DNA of 64,000 bases from SIG78 sp036677805 (GCA_036677805.1 JAVBVS010000016.1:186001-250000); one strand, 5' to 3'. Counted from the first letter of the stretch, positions 1 to 8,828 are shown. A program made the numbers and translations. The notes: a model not told the origin generated them from the sequence alone.

Positions 1-907
1 CCGACGGCAGCGCTGCGCCCTCCAGCTTCATCGCCTTCCCGGCAATCCCCGGTGCGAATGCGATCCGGTCCGGAGTGTTGCTCCGGCTCAAGGCGTCCTT
101 CGGCGCTTTCCCGGCCTGAAAGGAATCGTCAAACGGCACATACAAAAGCGCGGACTCCCGGTAATCCTGCGAGGGGCGTTCGGCCTGAACCTCGGTTTTG
201 AACTGCCGGAATGCGGCGGCGAGCTGCGCCTCGCTCCACGGCGCATCATAAAGCTCAAGTTCATCAATCAGCCATTTTTCTTCGCCGAGATTGGCCCAGC
301 CGGGGTATGGAGTTCCCACCACGATATTCCGGAAGTCCGGAAAATCGAATTTGGCGAACGAGCCTTGACAGACGCCGTCGACATAGCAGCGCACGACCGA
401 CGCATCCCAGGTCACCGCAAGCTGGTGGAATTCCCCCTCCTTCCAAGCGGCGACATCGAGTTTGACGTTGCCGGAACCCTGATTGGCGCTGTTGCGCAGC
501 AGGAATGAAAGCTCGGTGCTGTCACTGAGTTTGTAAATCAGGAAATCATCGCCCGACTCCCGGCTCAGCGTCACGCTGAAAGCGAAATTCCGCATGGCCG
601 GAGTCCATTTGTACGGCGCGAAATAAAACACCAGCGTTCCGGCGCGATTGTTCCAATTGCCTTCGGCGCTGTATTCCAGCCGGTCTTTGGTCCCGACCAG
701 CACGGCGGAATCCTTCACGCCAGGGCGAAATCGGGGCGAACCGTATATCCGGACCGGAGACCGGTTGGCCGAGATTTCGGGCTCATGGCTGTCATCGAAC
801 CCGGCCCGGAAAAGCGGACCGGAGCCGGCCGCGACATACCATGCCGACAGCAAGCCCGCCAGCATCAATAACCATTTTTTTTGAAACACGAACCCTGCCC
901 TTTCCAT
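1..907 (-). CDS. LamG-domain (concanavalin A-like) secreted protein, 3' end cut by window edge
   Basis: The frame runs from an ATG at 905-907 off the left edge, so only about 302 N-terminal residues are visible. Residues 10-27 form a hydrophobic signal peptide (KKWLLMLAGLLSAWYVAAG). The following stretch has the LamG/pentraxin jelly-roll pattern: RLEYSAEGNWNNRAGTLVFY, then EGEFHQLAVTWDASVVRCYV, then LIDELELYD, typical of extracellular domains that bind or act on carbohydrate. A second such domain may begin near residue 255 (LLYVPFDDSFQAGKAP). It lies 35 nt downstream of a pseudopilin gene and, further up, a LacI regulator, so it is probably the last visible gene of that transcript. No catalytic residues are visible; the enzyme part, if any, would lie beyond the edge. 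Confidence 0.8.
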   Translation of the reverse strand, partial: MERAGFVFQKKWLLMLAGLLSAWYVAAGSGPLFRAGFDDSHEPEISANRSPVRIYGSPRFRPGVKDSAVLVGTKDRLEYSAEGNWNNRAGTLVFYFAPYKWTPAMRNFAFSVTLSRESGDDFLIYKLSDSTELSFLLRNSANQGSGNVKLDVAAWKEGEFHQLAVTWDASVVRCYVDGVCQGSFAKFDFPDFRNIVVGTPYPGWANLGEEKWLIDELELYDAPWSEAQLAAAFRQFKTEVQAERPSQDYRESALLYVPFDDSFQAGKAPKDALSRSNTPDRIAFAPGIAGKAMKLEGAALPS

Positions 908-942
908 AAAATTGACTCGGATTTTCAAGCTGCCGCTGACAA

Positions 943-1683
943 CTATTTGATGTCATCCAGAAAATTGATCAGATAACCGTTGTTGTTGCGGGCGGTCCGG
1001 ATCGTATTGTTGACCGGGAGTCCCTTGACGTAGCCGCCGAGATAAAGCACGTTGACCATGTTCGGATGATTGTAAGCGCCGCCGACAATCCGGCTGTCGA
1101 CGCCATTGTTGCTGACCGGATTGGTGTTGCCCCAGGCGTAATCATAGACAATGGCGGCGCCGGGATTGTCGCGCCCCACGATTTCGCGCGCCTGAGCGCC
1201 CCAGTAAAAATCGTTTCCGCCCGGCGTGGTGCCATATTGCGGGAAGGCGACGAATTCATAGGAAATCTGATTGTGTCCGTCAGTCCGGACCTCATAGTAA
1301 GTGGTATCGCTGGGGCACTTGTAATTGGCCTCGCGAATCTTTTCCGCCTCAATTTCAGACGGTTCGGTATCATCGTTCGGAGTCATGGAAAAATATCCGC
1401 CGGTCACCAGATTCCACGGCGCGCGATGGATCATGGTCGAGGAAACGAAAGTGTATTGCAGCCCGGTATGCGCAGGCACGGTATTGACCGCAATCCAATC
1501 CTTGTTGTCGCCGGAGTACATGAACTCAGCGGAGCCGGTCTGCTTGAGTTTGTTGATGCATCCGGCGTTGCGCGCCCGTTCGCGCGCCGCCGACAACGCC
1601 GGCAGCAGCATCGCCGCCAGAATTGCAATGATCGCAATTACCACTAGAAGCTCTATCAATGTGAATCCATTTCTCTGCTTCAT
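943..1683 (-). CDS. Pseudopilin-like protein with prepilin N-terminal methylation motif
   Basis: 246 residues. It starts with a short basic leader and the class III signal [19 protein letters not shown], the type IV pilin/type II secretion pseudopilin signature cut by PilD-type peptidase after Gly. [12 protein letters not shown] follows, identical in the two other pseudopilins of the window. Near the C-terminus [19 protein letters not shown] resembles the HX9DG motif of Planctomycetes/Lentisphaerae pseudopilins, with Gly in place of Asp. A strong ribosome site (AGGAGGGATGGGA) precedes the ATG. It sits 100 nt after a LacI regulator and before a LamG-domain protein. The target of the protein is unknown; no other pilus or T2SS gene is in the window. 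Confidence 0.9.
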   Translation of the reverse strand: MKQRNGFTLIELLVVIAIIAILAAMLLPALSAARERARNAGCINKLKQTGSAEFMYSGDNKDWIAVNTVPAHTGLQYTFVSSTMIHRAPWNLVTGGYFSMTPNDDTEPSEIEAEKIREANYKCPSDTTYYEVRTDGHNQISYEFVAFPQYGTTPGGNDFYWGAQAREIVGRDNPGAAIVYDYAWGNTNPVSNNGVDSRIVGGAYNHPNMVNVLYLGGYVKGLPVNNTIRTARNNNGYLINFLDDIK

Positions 1684-1783
1684 TTCCCATCCCTCCTGTT
1701 GATGTTGCTGATTTCATGATCAAACTTCCGAATATCGGATTAAATCGAAGTCCATGCCATTCCCCCCGCCCGTTCCGGTTCCG

Positions 1784-2785
1784 TCAGGCGCTCTCGCGCT
1801 TCACCAGGCGGCATTTGCTGACGCAATGCTGAACCGGCAAGACCGCGCCGTCGATCCGGGCCAGCAGGATTTCCACCATTTTGCGAGCCCGCCACTGCTG
1901 ATCATAGTCGATGGTGGTCAAGCTCGGATTGCTGTACCGGCCCATCTTGATATTGTCGAACCCGACCACCGCAATATCTTTTCCGGGACGCAGTCCATGA
2001 TCGCAGATCACCCGCAGCAGCGTCAGCGCGGCAAAATCCGACCGGATGAAAACCGCTTCCGGAGCGGTTTGCAGAATGCGCCTGCCCAATTCGTACAAAT
2101 CTTCGTGCACGAACGGATTGCCATCAAATTCAACAATCAGGTTCCGGTACTCAAGACCCGCCGCGGTCATGGCGTCGATGTATCCCTGCAACCGTTCCTG
2201 CGGCAACTCTCCACGCACTTCCTTGCCGGTATAGAATGTGGCGATTTTCCGGAAGCCGCGCTCCAGAAGATATTTCGTCGCCAGTCGGGCCCCGGCCCGG
2301 AAATCAATGGCCACAAAATCCACTTTCGCCTCCACGGAATCCTGAAACACACAAGGAATGCCCATCGTCGCCAGTTGCCGATACTGCTCCAGCGCCGGAC
2401 CGGAATAAGAGACCAGGCCATCGATCTGTCCGTTGACTTCACCGAAAAATTGCACCAGATCGTTCTGGCGGGTCAAATCCTCGAAGAAAAAACGGGTGGC
2501 GTAGCCGTGCTTTCTGGCTTCCTCCTGAATCAGAAACGCCAGCTCAAAGTGGCATTCGTTGAATCCGGGAAAAATCGTGACCCCAAGTACGCCGCTGCGC
2601 CCCCGCTTCAGGCGACGGGCCATCCGGTTGCCGACATAATTCAATTCCATGGCGGCATCCTGAATCCGGCGCAGCGTTTCCGGCGCGACCCTGGCCCCGC
2701 CGTTCAGCGCCAGCGAGGCTGTGGAAATCGCCACGCCCGCCCTTCTGGCCACATCTTTGATACTGACGCTCCGCACTGCGGACAT
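1784..2785 (-). CDS. LacI-family transcriptional regulator
   Basis: 333 residues from the internal ATG at 2783-2785, chosen because GGGAG lies just upstream and the helix-turn-helix begins there (SVSIKDVARRAGVAISTASL, residues 7-26). The frame stays open further upstream but that part covers the promoter and operator. The remainder is a periplasmic-binding-protein-like sugar-sensor domain (GVLGVTIFPGF at about residue 66; AVVGFDNIKMGRYSNPSLTT near residue 285), so it should repress until a sugar-like ligand binds. It is the first gene of a transcript with the pseudopilin and the LamG protein. A perfect palindrome just upstream implies autoregulation. The ligand cannot be read from sequence. 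Confidence 0.92.
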   Translation of the reverse strand: MSAVRSVSIKDVARRAGVAISTASLALNGGARVAPETLRRIQDAAMELNYVGNRMARRLKRGRSGVLGVTIFPGFNECHFELAFLIQEEARKHGYATRFFFEDLTRQNDLVQFFGEVNGQIDGLVSYSGPALEQYRQLATMGIPCVFQDSVEAKVDFVAIDFRAGARLATKYLLERGFRKIATFYTGKEVRGELPQERLQGYIDAMTAAGLEYRNLIVEFDGNPFVHEDLYELGRRILQTAPEAVFIRSDFAALTLLRVICDHGLRPGKDIAVVGFDNIKMGRYSNPSLTTIDYDQQWRARKMVEILLARIDGAVLPVQHCVSKCRLVKRESA

Positions 2786-2802
2786 ACTCGGCTCCCGATT
2801 GA

Positions 2803-2818
2803 ATCGAAACGTTTCGAT
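2803..2818. promoter_or_regulatory. LacI-type palindromic operator
   Basis: Perfect 16-bp palindrome ATCGAAACGTTTCGAT with the central CG and AAACGTTT core usual for LacI/GalR-family operators. It sits between the LacI-family start codon (2785) and its predicted promoter, just downstream of the expected transcription start, as in autorepression. Confidence 0.8.
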
Positions 2819-2829
2819 GACTTTGCTAT

Positions 2830-2858
2830 AGTATACCAAATAAAATGGCAAAAATCAA
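2830..2858 (-). promoter_or_regulatory. Predicted sigma70-type promoter of the LacI regulator
   Basis: On the minus strand TTGATT (2853-2858), 17-bp spacer, TATACT (2830-2835). Transcription would begin near 2823, just before the palindromic operator. Confidence 0.7.
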
Positions 2859-3008
2859 GGGGGAAAATGAAAAAAAAGTCTATTTTTTTGTCCGGCAGCC
2901 TTTTTCACCATCGAAAGCTCCATGACAACTGATCGGCTGACGGCATCCTTTTCGCCGCAAGTGCGGTCTAATGCACAAATGGGGGGTTGAAACAGGGGGG
3001 ACGGAAGC

Positions 3009-3878
3009 ATGGAAGCACGCTATTACCATTCGCTGCCGAACGGAAACATTCAGTGCGACCTCTGTCCGCACAATTGCATCATTGCGCCGGACAAGGTCGG
3101 TTTCTGCCGCGTTCGCCGCCATGTCGGAGGCAAACTGATCGCCGAAACCTATCGCCGTCCGGCGGCGCTTCAAGTCGATCCGATCGAAAAAAAGCCGCTC
3201 GCCTTTTATCGACCCGGCACCAAAACCTTTTCCGTCGGCACGATGGGCTGCAATCTCGGCTGCCAGTTCTGCCAGAATGATTTTCTGTCGCGGCACGGTA
3301 TGGAGGCGGTCGGACAACTGCCGGAAGTTTCGCCGGAAGAAATCGTCCGGATGGCGCTCGAGTCCCATTGCGAGTCCGTCGCCTTGACTTACAACGAACC
3401 GACGGTTTTCATCGAATACGGCATGGAAATCGCCCGGGCGGCGCGCGAACACGGCCTCGGCACGGTGCTGGTGTCCAACGGCTACATCAATCCGGAGCCG
3501 CGCCGGGATTTCTACCGCTTGATCGACGCCGCCAACATCGATGTCAAAGGGTTCGGTGAGTTTTATCCGAAACTCTGCTGCGGTACGCTGGCGCCGGTGC
3601 TGGAAAGCTGCCGGGTTTTCAAAAAAGAGTTCGGCGGCCATCTTGAAATAACCAATCTGGTGATTCCGGGATGCAACGATTCGGACGAATCGATCCGCGC
3701 CCTGCTGGAGTGGGTCGAGCGGGAACTCGGGCACGATACGCCGATCCACTTTTCGGGTTACTTCCCGGCGGGCGGATTTCAGCAGCCGCCGACGCCGGCG
3801 AACACCCTGTACCGCGCCCGCAAACTGGCCAACGACCTCGGGTTCCCCAACGTACTGCTGGGCAATTTGAGGTACTGA
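3009..3878 (+). CDS. amrS: AmmeMemoRadiSam system radical SAM enzyme
   Basis: 289 residues. The radical SAM cluster motif is CNLGCQFC (C81, C85, C88), preceded by the N-terminal cysteine set CDLCPHNCIIAPDKVGFC (C16, C19, C23, C33) typical of AmrS and related PflA-like proteins. ATG at 3009 follows a purine-rich site (GGGGGGACGGAAGC). The next gene, 60 nt downstream, encodes the AmrB and AmrA partners in one chain, which makes the system assignment firm. The biochemical role of the system is not settled; the protein is expected to be a cytosolic iron-sulfur enzyme generating a 5'-deoxyadenosyl radical. It is somewhat shorter than many family members, which usually exceed 300 residues. Confidence 0.93.
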   Translation: MEARYYHSLPNGNIQCDLCPHNCIIAPDKVGFCRVRRHVGGKLIAETYRRPAALQVDPIEKKPLAFYRPGTKTFSVGTMGCNLGCQFCQNDFLSRHGMEAVGQLPEVSPEEIVRMALESHCESVALTYNEPTVFIEYGMEIARAAREHGLGTVLVSNGYINPEPRRDFYRLIDAANIDVKGFGEFYPKLCCGTLAPVLESCRVFKKEFGGHLEITNLVIPGCNDSDESIRALLEWVERELGHDTPIHFSGYFPAGGFQQPPTPANTLYRARKLANDLGFPNVLLGNLRY

Positions 3879-3938
3879 CCGTCAAAAATGCCATGGCGAT
3901 TTGAGCAGCAACCAAATCACTGAAGAGGAAACAATATC

Positions 3939-5375
3939 ATGTCCTGTCTTTCAAGCACTGTCGCCGGCAGCTGGTATCCCGGCAACGCCGATGAGTTGCG
4001 TCACATGCTCGACCAATACGCCGAACGGGTTCCGGACGCCGACCGCCGCGGACCGACGCCGAATATCCTGCTCCTTCCCCACGCCGGTTATTGTTACAGC
4101 GTGCCGACCGCGCTCTATGGCATCGCCCGGATCATGGGCGCCGGGTTCCGCCGGGTCATCGTGCTGGCGCCGAGCCACCGTTACGGCTTCCGGGACCGGC
4201 TGATAGCGCCGGAAAGTTCGCTGGTGAGCACGCCCTTGGGCGCGATCGCGCTCGACGAAACGGCGCTGCTGACCTTGAAAAAAGGCTTCCCCGTCGACCG
4301 TAGTGATGCAGTACATACCGAAGAACACGCCGCCCAGATCGAATATCCGCTGCTGCAGTATGCGCTGAAGGAATTCCGCATCCTGCCGTTGATCGTGTCG
4401 GAATTGAGTACCGACGGGGTCCGCCGGGCCGCGACGGCATTGCGGCGCATCCTCGATTCCGAAACACTGCTGGTCATCAGCTCCGACTTCACTCATTATG
4501 GAACCCGTTTCGACTATACCCCGTTTCGGAAGAATGCGGTCGAAGAGGTCAAAAAACTTGACCTTGCCGCCTTCGAGGCGATCAAGGCGGTCAATGCCGA
4601 ACAGTTCGAAGCCCTCATCCGGCGCACCGGGGCCACCATCTGCGGACGCAACGCGATCGCATTGCTGCTTCATCTGGCGCCTTCCGACACCCGGTTCGAA
4701 CTGCTTCATTACGCCAACAGCGTGGGGTCGACCGCGGACGCGGCCGATTTCGTCTGCTATCTCTGCGCCGCCGGTTATGCCTCATGGCCGGAAGCCGCCG
4801 CCGAGAAGACCTCCGCACTGTTGACGGAGCCGGAGAAACACCTGCTGCTCTCCATGGCGCGCCGTTCGATCGAACATGCCTTGAGCACCCGCCGGGCCCT
4901 GCCGCCGGATGCCTTCGCCGCGGAAGCCACGCCGGTCCTGAACGCCCCGATGGGCTGTTTCGTCACGCTGCATACCCGCGACAGCGGCGACTTGCGCGGC
5001 TGTCTCGGCGAAATCGAACCCCGGCTGCCGCTCTATCAGGCGGTGACCGAACTGGCGATCGCCTCGGCGTTCCGCGATCCGCGCTTCCAGCCGATGACGG
5101 CGGCGGAATGGCCGAATACCAAAATCGAAATTTCGATCCTGACCCCGCCCCGGCCGGTCGCCACCTGGCATGATATCGTCATCGGGAAACACGGCATGAC
5201 CCTGTCCAAGCATGGCCGCTCGGCAGTCTTTCTGCCGCAGGTGGCGCCGGAACAGAACTGGGATCTGCCGACCACGCTGACCCATCTGGCGATGAAGGCC
5301 GGACTGGGTCCGGACGACTGGCGCGAAGGCGCGCAATTCACCGTATTCGAAGCCGTCGTCTGCCACGAGAAATAA
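3939..5375 (+). CDS. AmrB-AmrA fusion (MEMO1-like plus AMMECR1 domains)
   Basis: 478 residues with two family domains in one chain. Residues 1 to about 270 are a MEMO1/AmrB domain, with conserved histidine patches LLPHAGYCYS, APSHRYGF and SSDFTHYG and a cysteine in TICGRN, matching the metal-site positions known in MEMO1. Residues from about 290 to the end form an AMMECR1/AmrA domain, with the hallmark LRGCLG (in DSGDLRGCLGEIEP) and FRDPRFQPMT. GAGGAAACAATATC precedes the ATG. It follows amrS directly and is probably co-transcribed. The fusion supports physical association of the A and B parts. Function of the system is unresolved; the family call is certain. Confidence 0.93.
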   Translation: MSCLSSTVAGSWYPGNADELRHMLDQYAERVPDADRRGPTPNILLLPHAGYCYSVPTALYGIARIMGAGFRRVIVLAPSHRYGFRDRLIAPESSLVSTPLGAIALDETALLTLKKGFPVDRSDAVHTEEHAAQIEYPLLQYALKEFRILPLIVSELSTDGVRRAATALRRILDSETLLVISSDFTHYGTRFDYTPFRKNAVEEVKKLDLAAFEAIKAVNAEQFEALIRRTGATICGRNAIALLLHLAPSDTRFELLHYANSVGSTADAADFVCYLCAAGYASWPEAAAEKTSALLTEPEKHLLLSMARRSIEHALSTRRALPPDAFAAEATPVLNAPMGCFVTLHTRDSGDLRGCLGEIEPRLPLYQAVTELAIASAFRDPRFQPMTAAEWPNTKIEISILTPPRPVATWHDIVIGKHGMTLSKHGRSAVFLPQVAPEQNWDLPTTLTHLAMKAGLGPDDWREGAQFTVFEAVVCHEK

Positions 5376-5432
5376 CCCGGAGTCCAGCCGAAATCAGTCA
5401 TGACGCCGCAGGCGCGGCGCCCCCGGCGGGAA

Positions 5433-5804
5433 TTATGAACGGATATCGGACAATCCACATTCGGGGCAATTCCGGCAAGCGCCGATCTCACCGTCGCAGG
5501 CGGCACAGCGATCGGTTCGTCCCGGTTGCCGGACATCGGCATTCATCCGGTCAATCGCAGCGGCAATCAACATACCGGCCCTGACCAGTTCCCGGACCGG
5601 AGTATCCCAAGGCTCGACCGCCGGCCGGCCCGGTCGGACCGCTTCAAGATTCTTGCGACTTTCGTCGGACGGCGATACGTAATTTACGGCAACCCATAAC
5701 AATGCTTCGGTAACCTGGTACAGAATATCATCGCCGTCGATACGGTTCCCGCTTCCGCTCTGCCGTCGACATTCCGCGGCGATGAGCTCGATTCCGCTTT
5801 CCAT
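5433..5804 (-). CDS. Small phage-associated family protein with C-terminal zinc-ribbon-like tail
   Basis: 123 residues. It matches a family common in phages and prophages that starts with ...LIAAERxRQ, has an acidic middle and ends in PWDxxxRELVKAGALIAAEIDRL. Here these appear as GIELIAAECRRQ and PWDTPVRELVRAGMLIAAAI. The C-terminal addition carries four cysteines in two CxxC pairs (CAAC, then CRNCPEC), suggesting a small zinc ribbon. A good ribosome site (GGGGAGTCGGGAA) precedes the ATG. It is 21 nt downstream of a 62-residue gene on the same strand. The function of the family is unknown to me; I recall it by pattern only. Confidence 0.65.
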   Translation of the reverse strand: MESGIELIAAECRRQSGSGNRIDGDDILYQVTEALLWVAVNYVSPSDESRKNLEAVRPGRPAVEPWDTPVRELVRAGMLIAAAIDRMNADVRQPGRTDRCAACDGEIGACRNCPECGLSDIRS

Positions 5805-5825
5805 TTCCCGACTCCCCTGTTTTTG

Positions 5826-6014
5826 CTATATTTCTTCGACGCGGTTTATAATCTCTTCCACCACTCTGATACCGGCATCGAAAATTTTCTCCATCAGAAA
5901 TTGTTTCTGTGTGCCGGTTTCCTGTGCCAGCCGCGACAACCGCAACCGACGCGAGCCGCTGTCGTCGCGGATGATCGGTTGAAATTTCTTTGGCATATTG
6001 TGTCGGATAATCAT
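5826..6014 (-). CDS. Hypothetical 62-residue protein
   Basis: I do not recognise this protein. The ATG at 6012-6014 is chosen over one 12 nt upstream because GGGGGTGG precedes it. The product is basic in the first half (RRLRLSRLAQETGTQKQF) and a charged, probably helical second half (MEKIFDAGIRVVEEIINRVE), a size and layout compatible with a small DNA-binding or antitoxin-like protein, but there is no decisive motif. It lies immediately upstream of the phage-associated gene and is transcribed away from the HTH gene at 6171, a divergent layout often seen in phage regulator switches. Confidence 0.5.
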   Translation of the reverse strand: MIIRHNMPKKFQPIIRDDSGSRRLRLSRLAQETGTQKQFLMEKIFDAGIRVVEEIINRVEEI

Positions 6015-6122
6015 CGCCACCCCCATGGTTAATCACAATATCAATATATGTCAAACTAAAGTAAAATTCAAATCAAATAAGTGTAAAAATAACAAGTTTT
6101 ATTAAAAATAATTCAATCATGT

Positions 6123-6150
6123 TTGAAATATAATTAAAAACCAGTATCTT
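6123..6150 (+). promoter_or_regulatory. Predicted promoter of the small HTH gene
   Basis: TTGAAA (6123-6128), 16-bp spacer, TATCTT (6145-6150), in a markedly AT-rich stretch (6027-6160) between divergent genes. AAGGAG follows at 6157-6162, before the ATG at 6171. Confidence 0.5.
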
Positions 6151-6170
6151 ATCAGCAAGGAGATTGAACT

Positions 6171-6533
6171 ATGACGGATCAAGAAATTTTTGAACGCCTT
6201 GAACAATATCGTAAAACGCACAATTTCGAATGGCAGGAAGTTGCCGCGGCCCTGAAGGTGTCGCGGGCAACCATCAGCAATTGGAAAAATGGCGGGAAGA
6301 TCGCGGATAAAAACCGCCGCGGAATCATGGTCTTGACCACGGAGATCGATTACCCGGCGGGTTGTTTCCTTCCCTGCTGTCCCGCCGGACCGCCGGTCGA
6401 TCGCCTGACCCAGTATCTGCTGGAAGCCTGGCAGGCCATGAATGGAGAGGAAAAAGCGCGCGTCATTGCCCTGATCGAAGAAATGCGGGAGAAAAAGTCC
6501 GCCATTTCGCCGGCGGAAGACAAGTTGCAATAA
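6171..6533 (+). CDS. XRE/Cro-like helix-turn-helix protein
   Basis: 120 residues. Residues 10-40 contain a helix-turn-helix of the phage Cro/CI kind (QEVAAALKVSRATISNWKN). The middle has a short Cys/Pro-rich linker (CFLPCCPAGPP) and the end is a helical segment (AWQAMNGEEKARVIALIEEM) as seen in small phage repressors. Start chosen at the ATG with a perfect AAGGAG eight bases upstream. Transcribed divergently from the two small genes to the left, and ends 35 nt before the 3' end of the tRNA. Likely regulator of the islet; the target is unknown. Confidence 0.75.
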   Translation: MTDQEIFERLEQYRKTHNFEWQEVAAALKVSRATISNWKNGGKIADKNRRGIMVLTTEIDYPAGCFLPCCPAGPPVDRLTQYLLEAWQAMNGEEKARVIALIEEMREKKSAISPAEDKLQ

Positions 6534-6568
6534 CTCCGTCGCCGCCCCCTCGCCTGAAGGGCTGAAAC

Positions 6569-6645
6569 TGGTGGACCCAGCTGGACTTGAACCAGCGCCC
6601 CGGAGATTATGAGTCACCTGCTCTAACCGACTGAGCTATGGGTCC
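6569..6645 (-). tRNA. tRNA with CAU anticodon, probably tRNA-Ile2 (k2CAU), CCA encoded
   Basis: Cloverleaf on the minus strand: acceptor GGACCCA/TGGGTCC (7 bp), D arm TAGCTCAGTCGGTTAGAGC, anticodon loop CTCATAA, T arm GCTGGTTCAAGTCCAGC, then A73 and genomic CCA (6569-6571). The anticodon CAU could be elongator Met or lysidine-modified Ile; the combination GAGCAGGTGACTCATAATC and GGTTCAAGTCCAGC closely follows E. coli tRNA-Ile2, so I favour Ile. The anticodon stem GGTGA/TCTCC has one U-U mismatch (positions 29-41). Confidence 0.93.
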
Positions 6646-6828
6646 ATAATTGTGAAAGACAACGTAATGTAGCCTTTTTTTGCCGATTTGCAACCCGCCG
6701 CCCCGGCTTTTTCCTGCTTTTCCGGTTCCCTCCGGACATTCCGGGCCAACCGCCCCACGGTTTTTGGCACAGGTTTCAACATAGACCATTTAAAATCGGG
6801 TTTTTCCGGCCAAACTTACGCCCCGCCA

Positions 6829-6857
6829 TTGACTTCTTCCGCTGTTTTCAGTATCTT
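6829..6857 (+). promoter_or_regulatory. Predicted promoter of the GntR-pseudopilin-glycosidase transcript
   Basis: TTGACT (6829-6834), 17-bp spacer, TATCTT (6852-6857), about 40 bp before the regulator start codon at 6897. The 250 bp between the tRNA and this gene hold no other feature I can support. Confidence 0.65.
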
Positions 6858-6896
6858 TTAATCAGGCAATCAATCCGGAAAAGAGGTTGGAAAGTC

Positions 6897-7967
6897 ATGC
6901 GTATCCCGGTGGGAGAAAAATCTCCGCGGCAACAGCTGCGCGAAATGCTGACCCGACAGATCACGCTGGGGCACTATCCTCAAGGAATGCAACTCCCGGC
7001 GCTCGAAGAATTCGCCCGGCAGCATCGCGTCAGCCGGACCACCGCCAAGCGGGTTTTCGGCGACCTGCTTGCAGCCGGCATCATCTCCTGCCGCCAGGGT
7101 GCGCGCGCCACGGTCGGCAGTCTGACCGACAAGACTCCGGCCCATAAACTGGTGTTGTTGTGCTGTCTCAGTGAAGATTTCGTCTATCAGCATGGACCGT
7201 GGAGCTGGCTGTGGCATCAGGGAGTGGCGCTGGTCTGCGGACGCAGAAACATCAATATCATTCCGACGGCGAATACCATTCTGCGCCAAAGCGAACTCAT
7301 CAAGCAGGTTGACGGTGTGGTGCTGGACGAGGTATTCCAGGCCCATCCCGAACACCATGCCCTGCTGGAAGACCTCGGCAAACCTTATGTCGTGGTCAAG
7401 TCCTTTGCCGGCGTCGCCCCTTCCAACAATGTCGTCAGCATCGATTATCGCAATTTTTTCGAGCAATGCGCACTCTATATCCTGTCGCTGGGCATCAAGC
7501 GCACGGTGTTTCTCAGCGGCGGCAGCGCCAGTCCCGGGACCGATGTATTCGACCCTCACGTCCGCCACTCCACCTTGTTCCGAACCTTGGCGGAACAGGG
7601 AGTCGGGATGGAGAATTTTCTGGTCGAATCGGCGCAGGACGAACTGCCCGAAGCCGAACGGCACCTCCAACTCTGGGATCGCTTCCAGCCGCCGTTCGCA
7701 GTCGTCTCCTATGGCGACTGGAGCGCGCGTTATGTGCTGGAAGAGGGCTTGCGGCGCGGCTTGCGTCCCAAGATCGACTTCACGGTCATCGGCAGCAGCG
7801 GACTGCCGGAAGCCGAACGCTATTCGACGCCGCTGAGCTCCATCGCCATCGATTTCGAAGCCGTCGGCAAAACCGTCTGCCGCATGCTCGCGGAGCAGTG
7901 GACCCGGAATGTCCGCGAACTGCCGCCGGTGGCGATCCCGACTTCGCTGTGCATCCGCCAGAGTTGA
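6897..7967 (+). CDS. GntR-type HTH regulator with LacI-like sensor domain
   Basis: 356 residues. Residues 8-75 form a winged helix of the GntR kind ([20 protein letters not shown], then [20 protein letters not shown] and [17 protein letters not shown]). Residues from about 85 on are a LacI/periplasmic-binding-like sensor domain ([13 protein letters not shown] ... [20 protein letters not shown]), the architecture of AraR-like sugar regulators. AAGAGG lies upstream of the ATG. It is first in a co-directional row with a pseudopilin (58 nt further) and a very large secreted glycosidase-like protein, which it probably controls. The ligand is not evident. Confidence 0.88.
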   Translation: MRIPVGEKSPRQQLREMLTRQITLGHYPQGMQLPALEEFARQHRVSRTTAKRVFGDLLAAGIISCRQGARATVGSLTDKTPAHKLVLLCCLSEDFVYQHGPWSWLWHQGVALVCGRRNINIIPTANTILRQSELIKQVDGVVLDEVFQAHPEHHALLEDLGKPYVVVKSFAGVAPSNNVVSIDYRNFFEQCALYILSLGIKRTVFLSGGSASPGTDVFDPHVRHSTLFRTLAEQGVGMENFLVESAQDELPEAERHLQLWDRFQPPFAVVSYGDWSARYVLEEGLRRGLRPKIDFTVIGSSGLPEAERYSTPLSSIAIDFEAVGKTVCRMLAEQWTRNVRELPPVAIPTSLCIRQS

Positions 7968-8025
7968 AAGAAACCATCATGATTCGCAACCATACCGTCA
8001 ACCCGTCAAGAAAAGGGACAATGCA

Positions 8026-8739
8026 ATGAGGAAAACCTTCACACTGATCGAACTCCTGGTCGTTATCGCCATTATCGCGATTCTGGCGGCCATGCTGCTG
8101 CCGGCGCTCTCCGCCGCCCGGGAACGGGCGCGCAGCGCCAACTGCATCAACAAACAGCGCCAGATCGGTCTGGCCAACTCCATGTACGCCGGAGACAATC
8201 GCGATTTCATAAACCCGTCGTACATCAATATCGACACCAGCGTCGCCAACAACAACCGTTTCTTCAGCAACTATCAGGGCGATAAAACCTGCGGCCGTTA
8301 TGTCCTGATCGCCGGCGGCTACTTCGGGACCGAGGAGCCCGGCGGAGCCACCGGCGGCGCGGACCAGGAAATGCAGCGCGAACAGTTCTACAAGTGTCCC
8401 TCCGACACCGTCAATTTTCAACCCAAATACAACTCCTACCGCCAGATATGGATGACCGCCGCATGGGTCACCAAGCTCTCCGCCAACCATACCAGCTACT
8501 ATAAGGATGATGCCTCTTTCGCCCGCGACATGATCAACGGCGTCTGCAGTCCGGGGGCCGCCGTCAATGCCGACTTCGGCGTCGTCGCCGGCGATGAGAC
8601 CGCGGGGCTCACCAACCATCCGGGGATGGTCAACGTCCTGACGCTGAGCGGATATGTCCGCAGCATTCCCAACAAGGCGCTGGTGCTCCAGACCAACTGG
8701 GAAAAGGTGATCGCGCAGGGCGGACTCGACGACCGCTGA
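8026..8739 (+). CDS. Pseudopilin-like protein with prepilin N-terminal methylation motif
   Basis: 237 residues from the ATG at 8026 (AAAAGGGA upstream). The frame is open earlier, but the class III leader starts here: [20 protein letters not shown]. As in its two relatives, [12 protein letters not shown] follows the hydrophobic helix and a near-C-terminal motif [19 protein letters not shown] replaces the usual HX9DG Asp with Ser. Between them lie YKCPSDT-like elements ([11 protein letters not shown]), also present in the other copies ([20 protein letters not shown]). It stands between a GntR regulator and a 1138-residue secreted protein. Probably exported and assembled or anchored by a T4P/T2SS-like machine encoded elsewhere. 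Confidence 0.9.
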   Translation: MRKTFTLIELLVVIAIIAILAAMLLPALSAARERARSANCINKQRQIGLANSMYAGDNRDFINPSYINIDTSVANNNRFFSNYQGDKTCGRYVLIAGGYFGTEEPGGATGGADQEMQREQFYKCPSDTVNFQPKYNSYRQIWMTAAWVTKLSANHTSYYKDDASFARDMINGVCSPGAAVNADFGVVAGDETAGLTNHPGMVNVLTLSGYVRSIPNKALVLQTNWEKVIAQGGLDDR

Positions 8740-8828
8740 TTCCGCGCCGCGCCGGACCGGAACCCGCCGCAGGCCGTCGGCGGCGGGACCGACGGCAAGC
8801 AAGCCATCCCGAACCCCAGAAAGCCACC

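Noticed and set aside
5376..6568. Attachment-site repeat for an integrated element
   Set aside because: I looked for a second copy of the tRNA 3' end; only the short GTCCAGC match near 5391 was seen, too short to support an att site.
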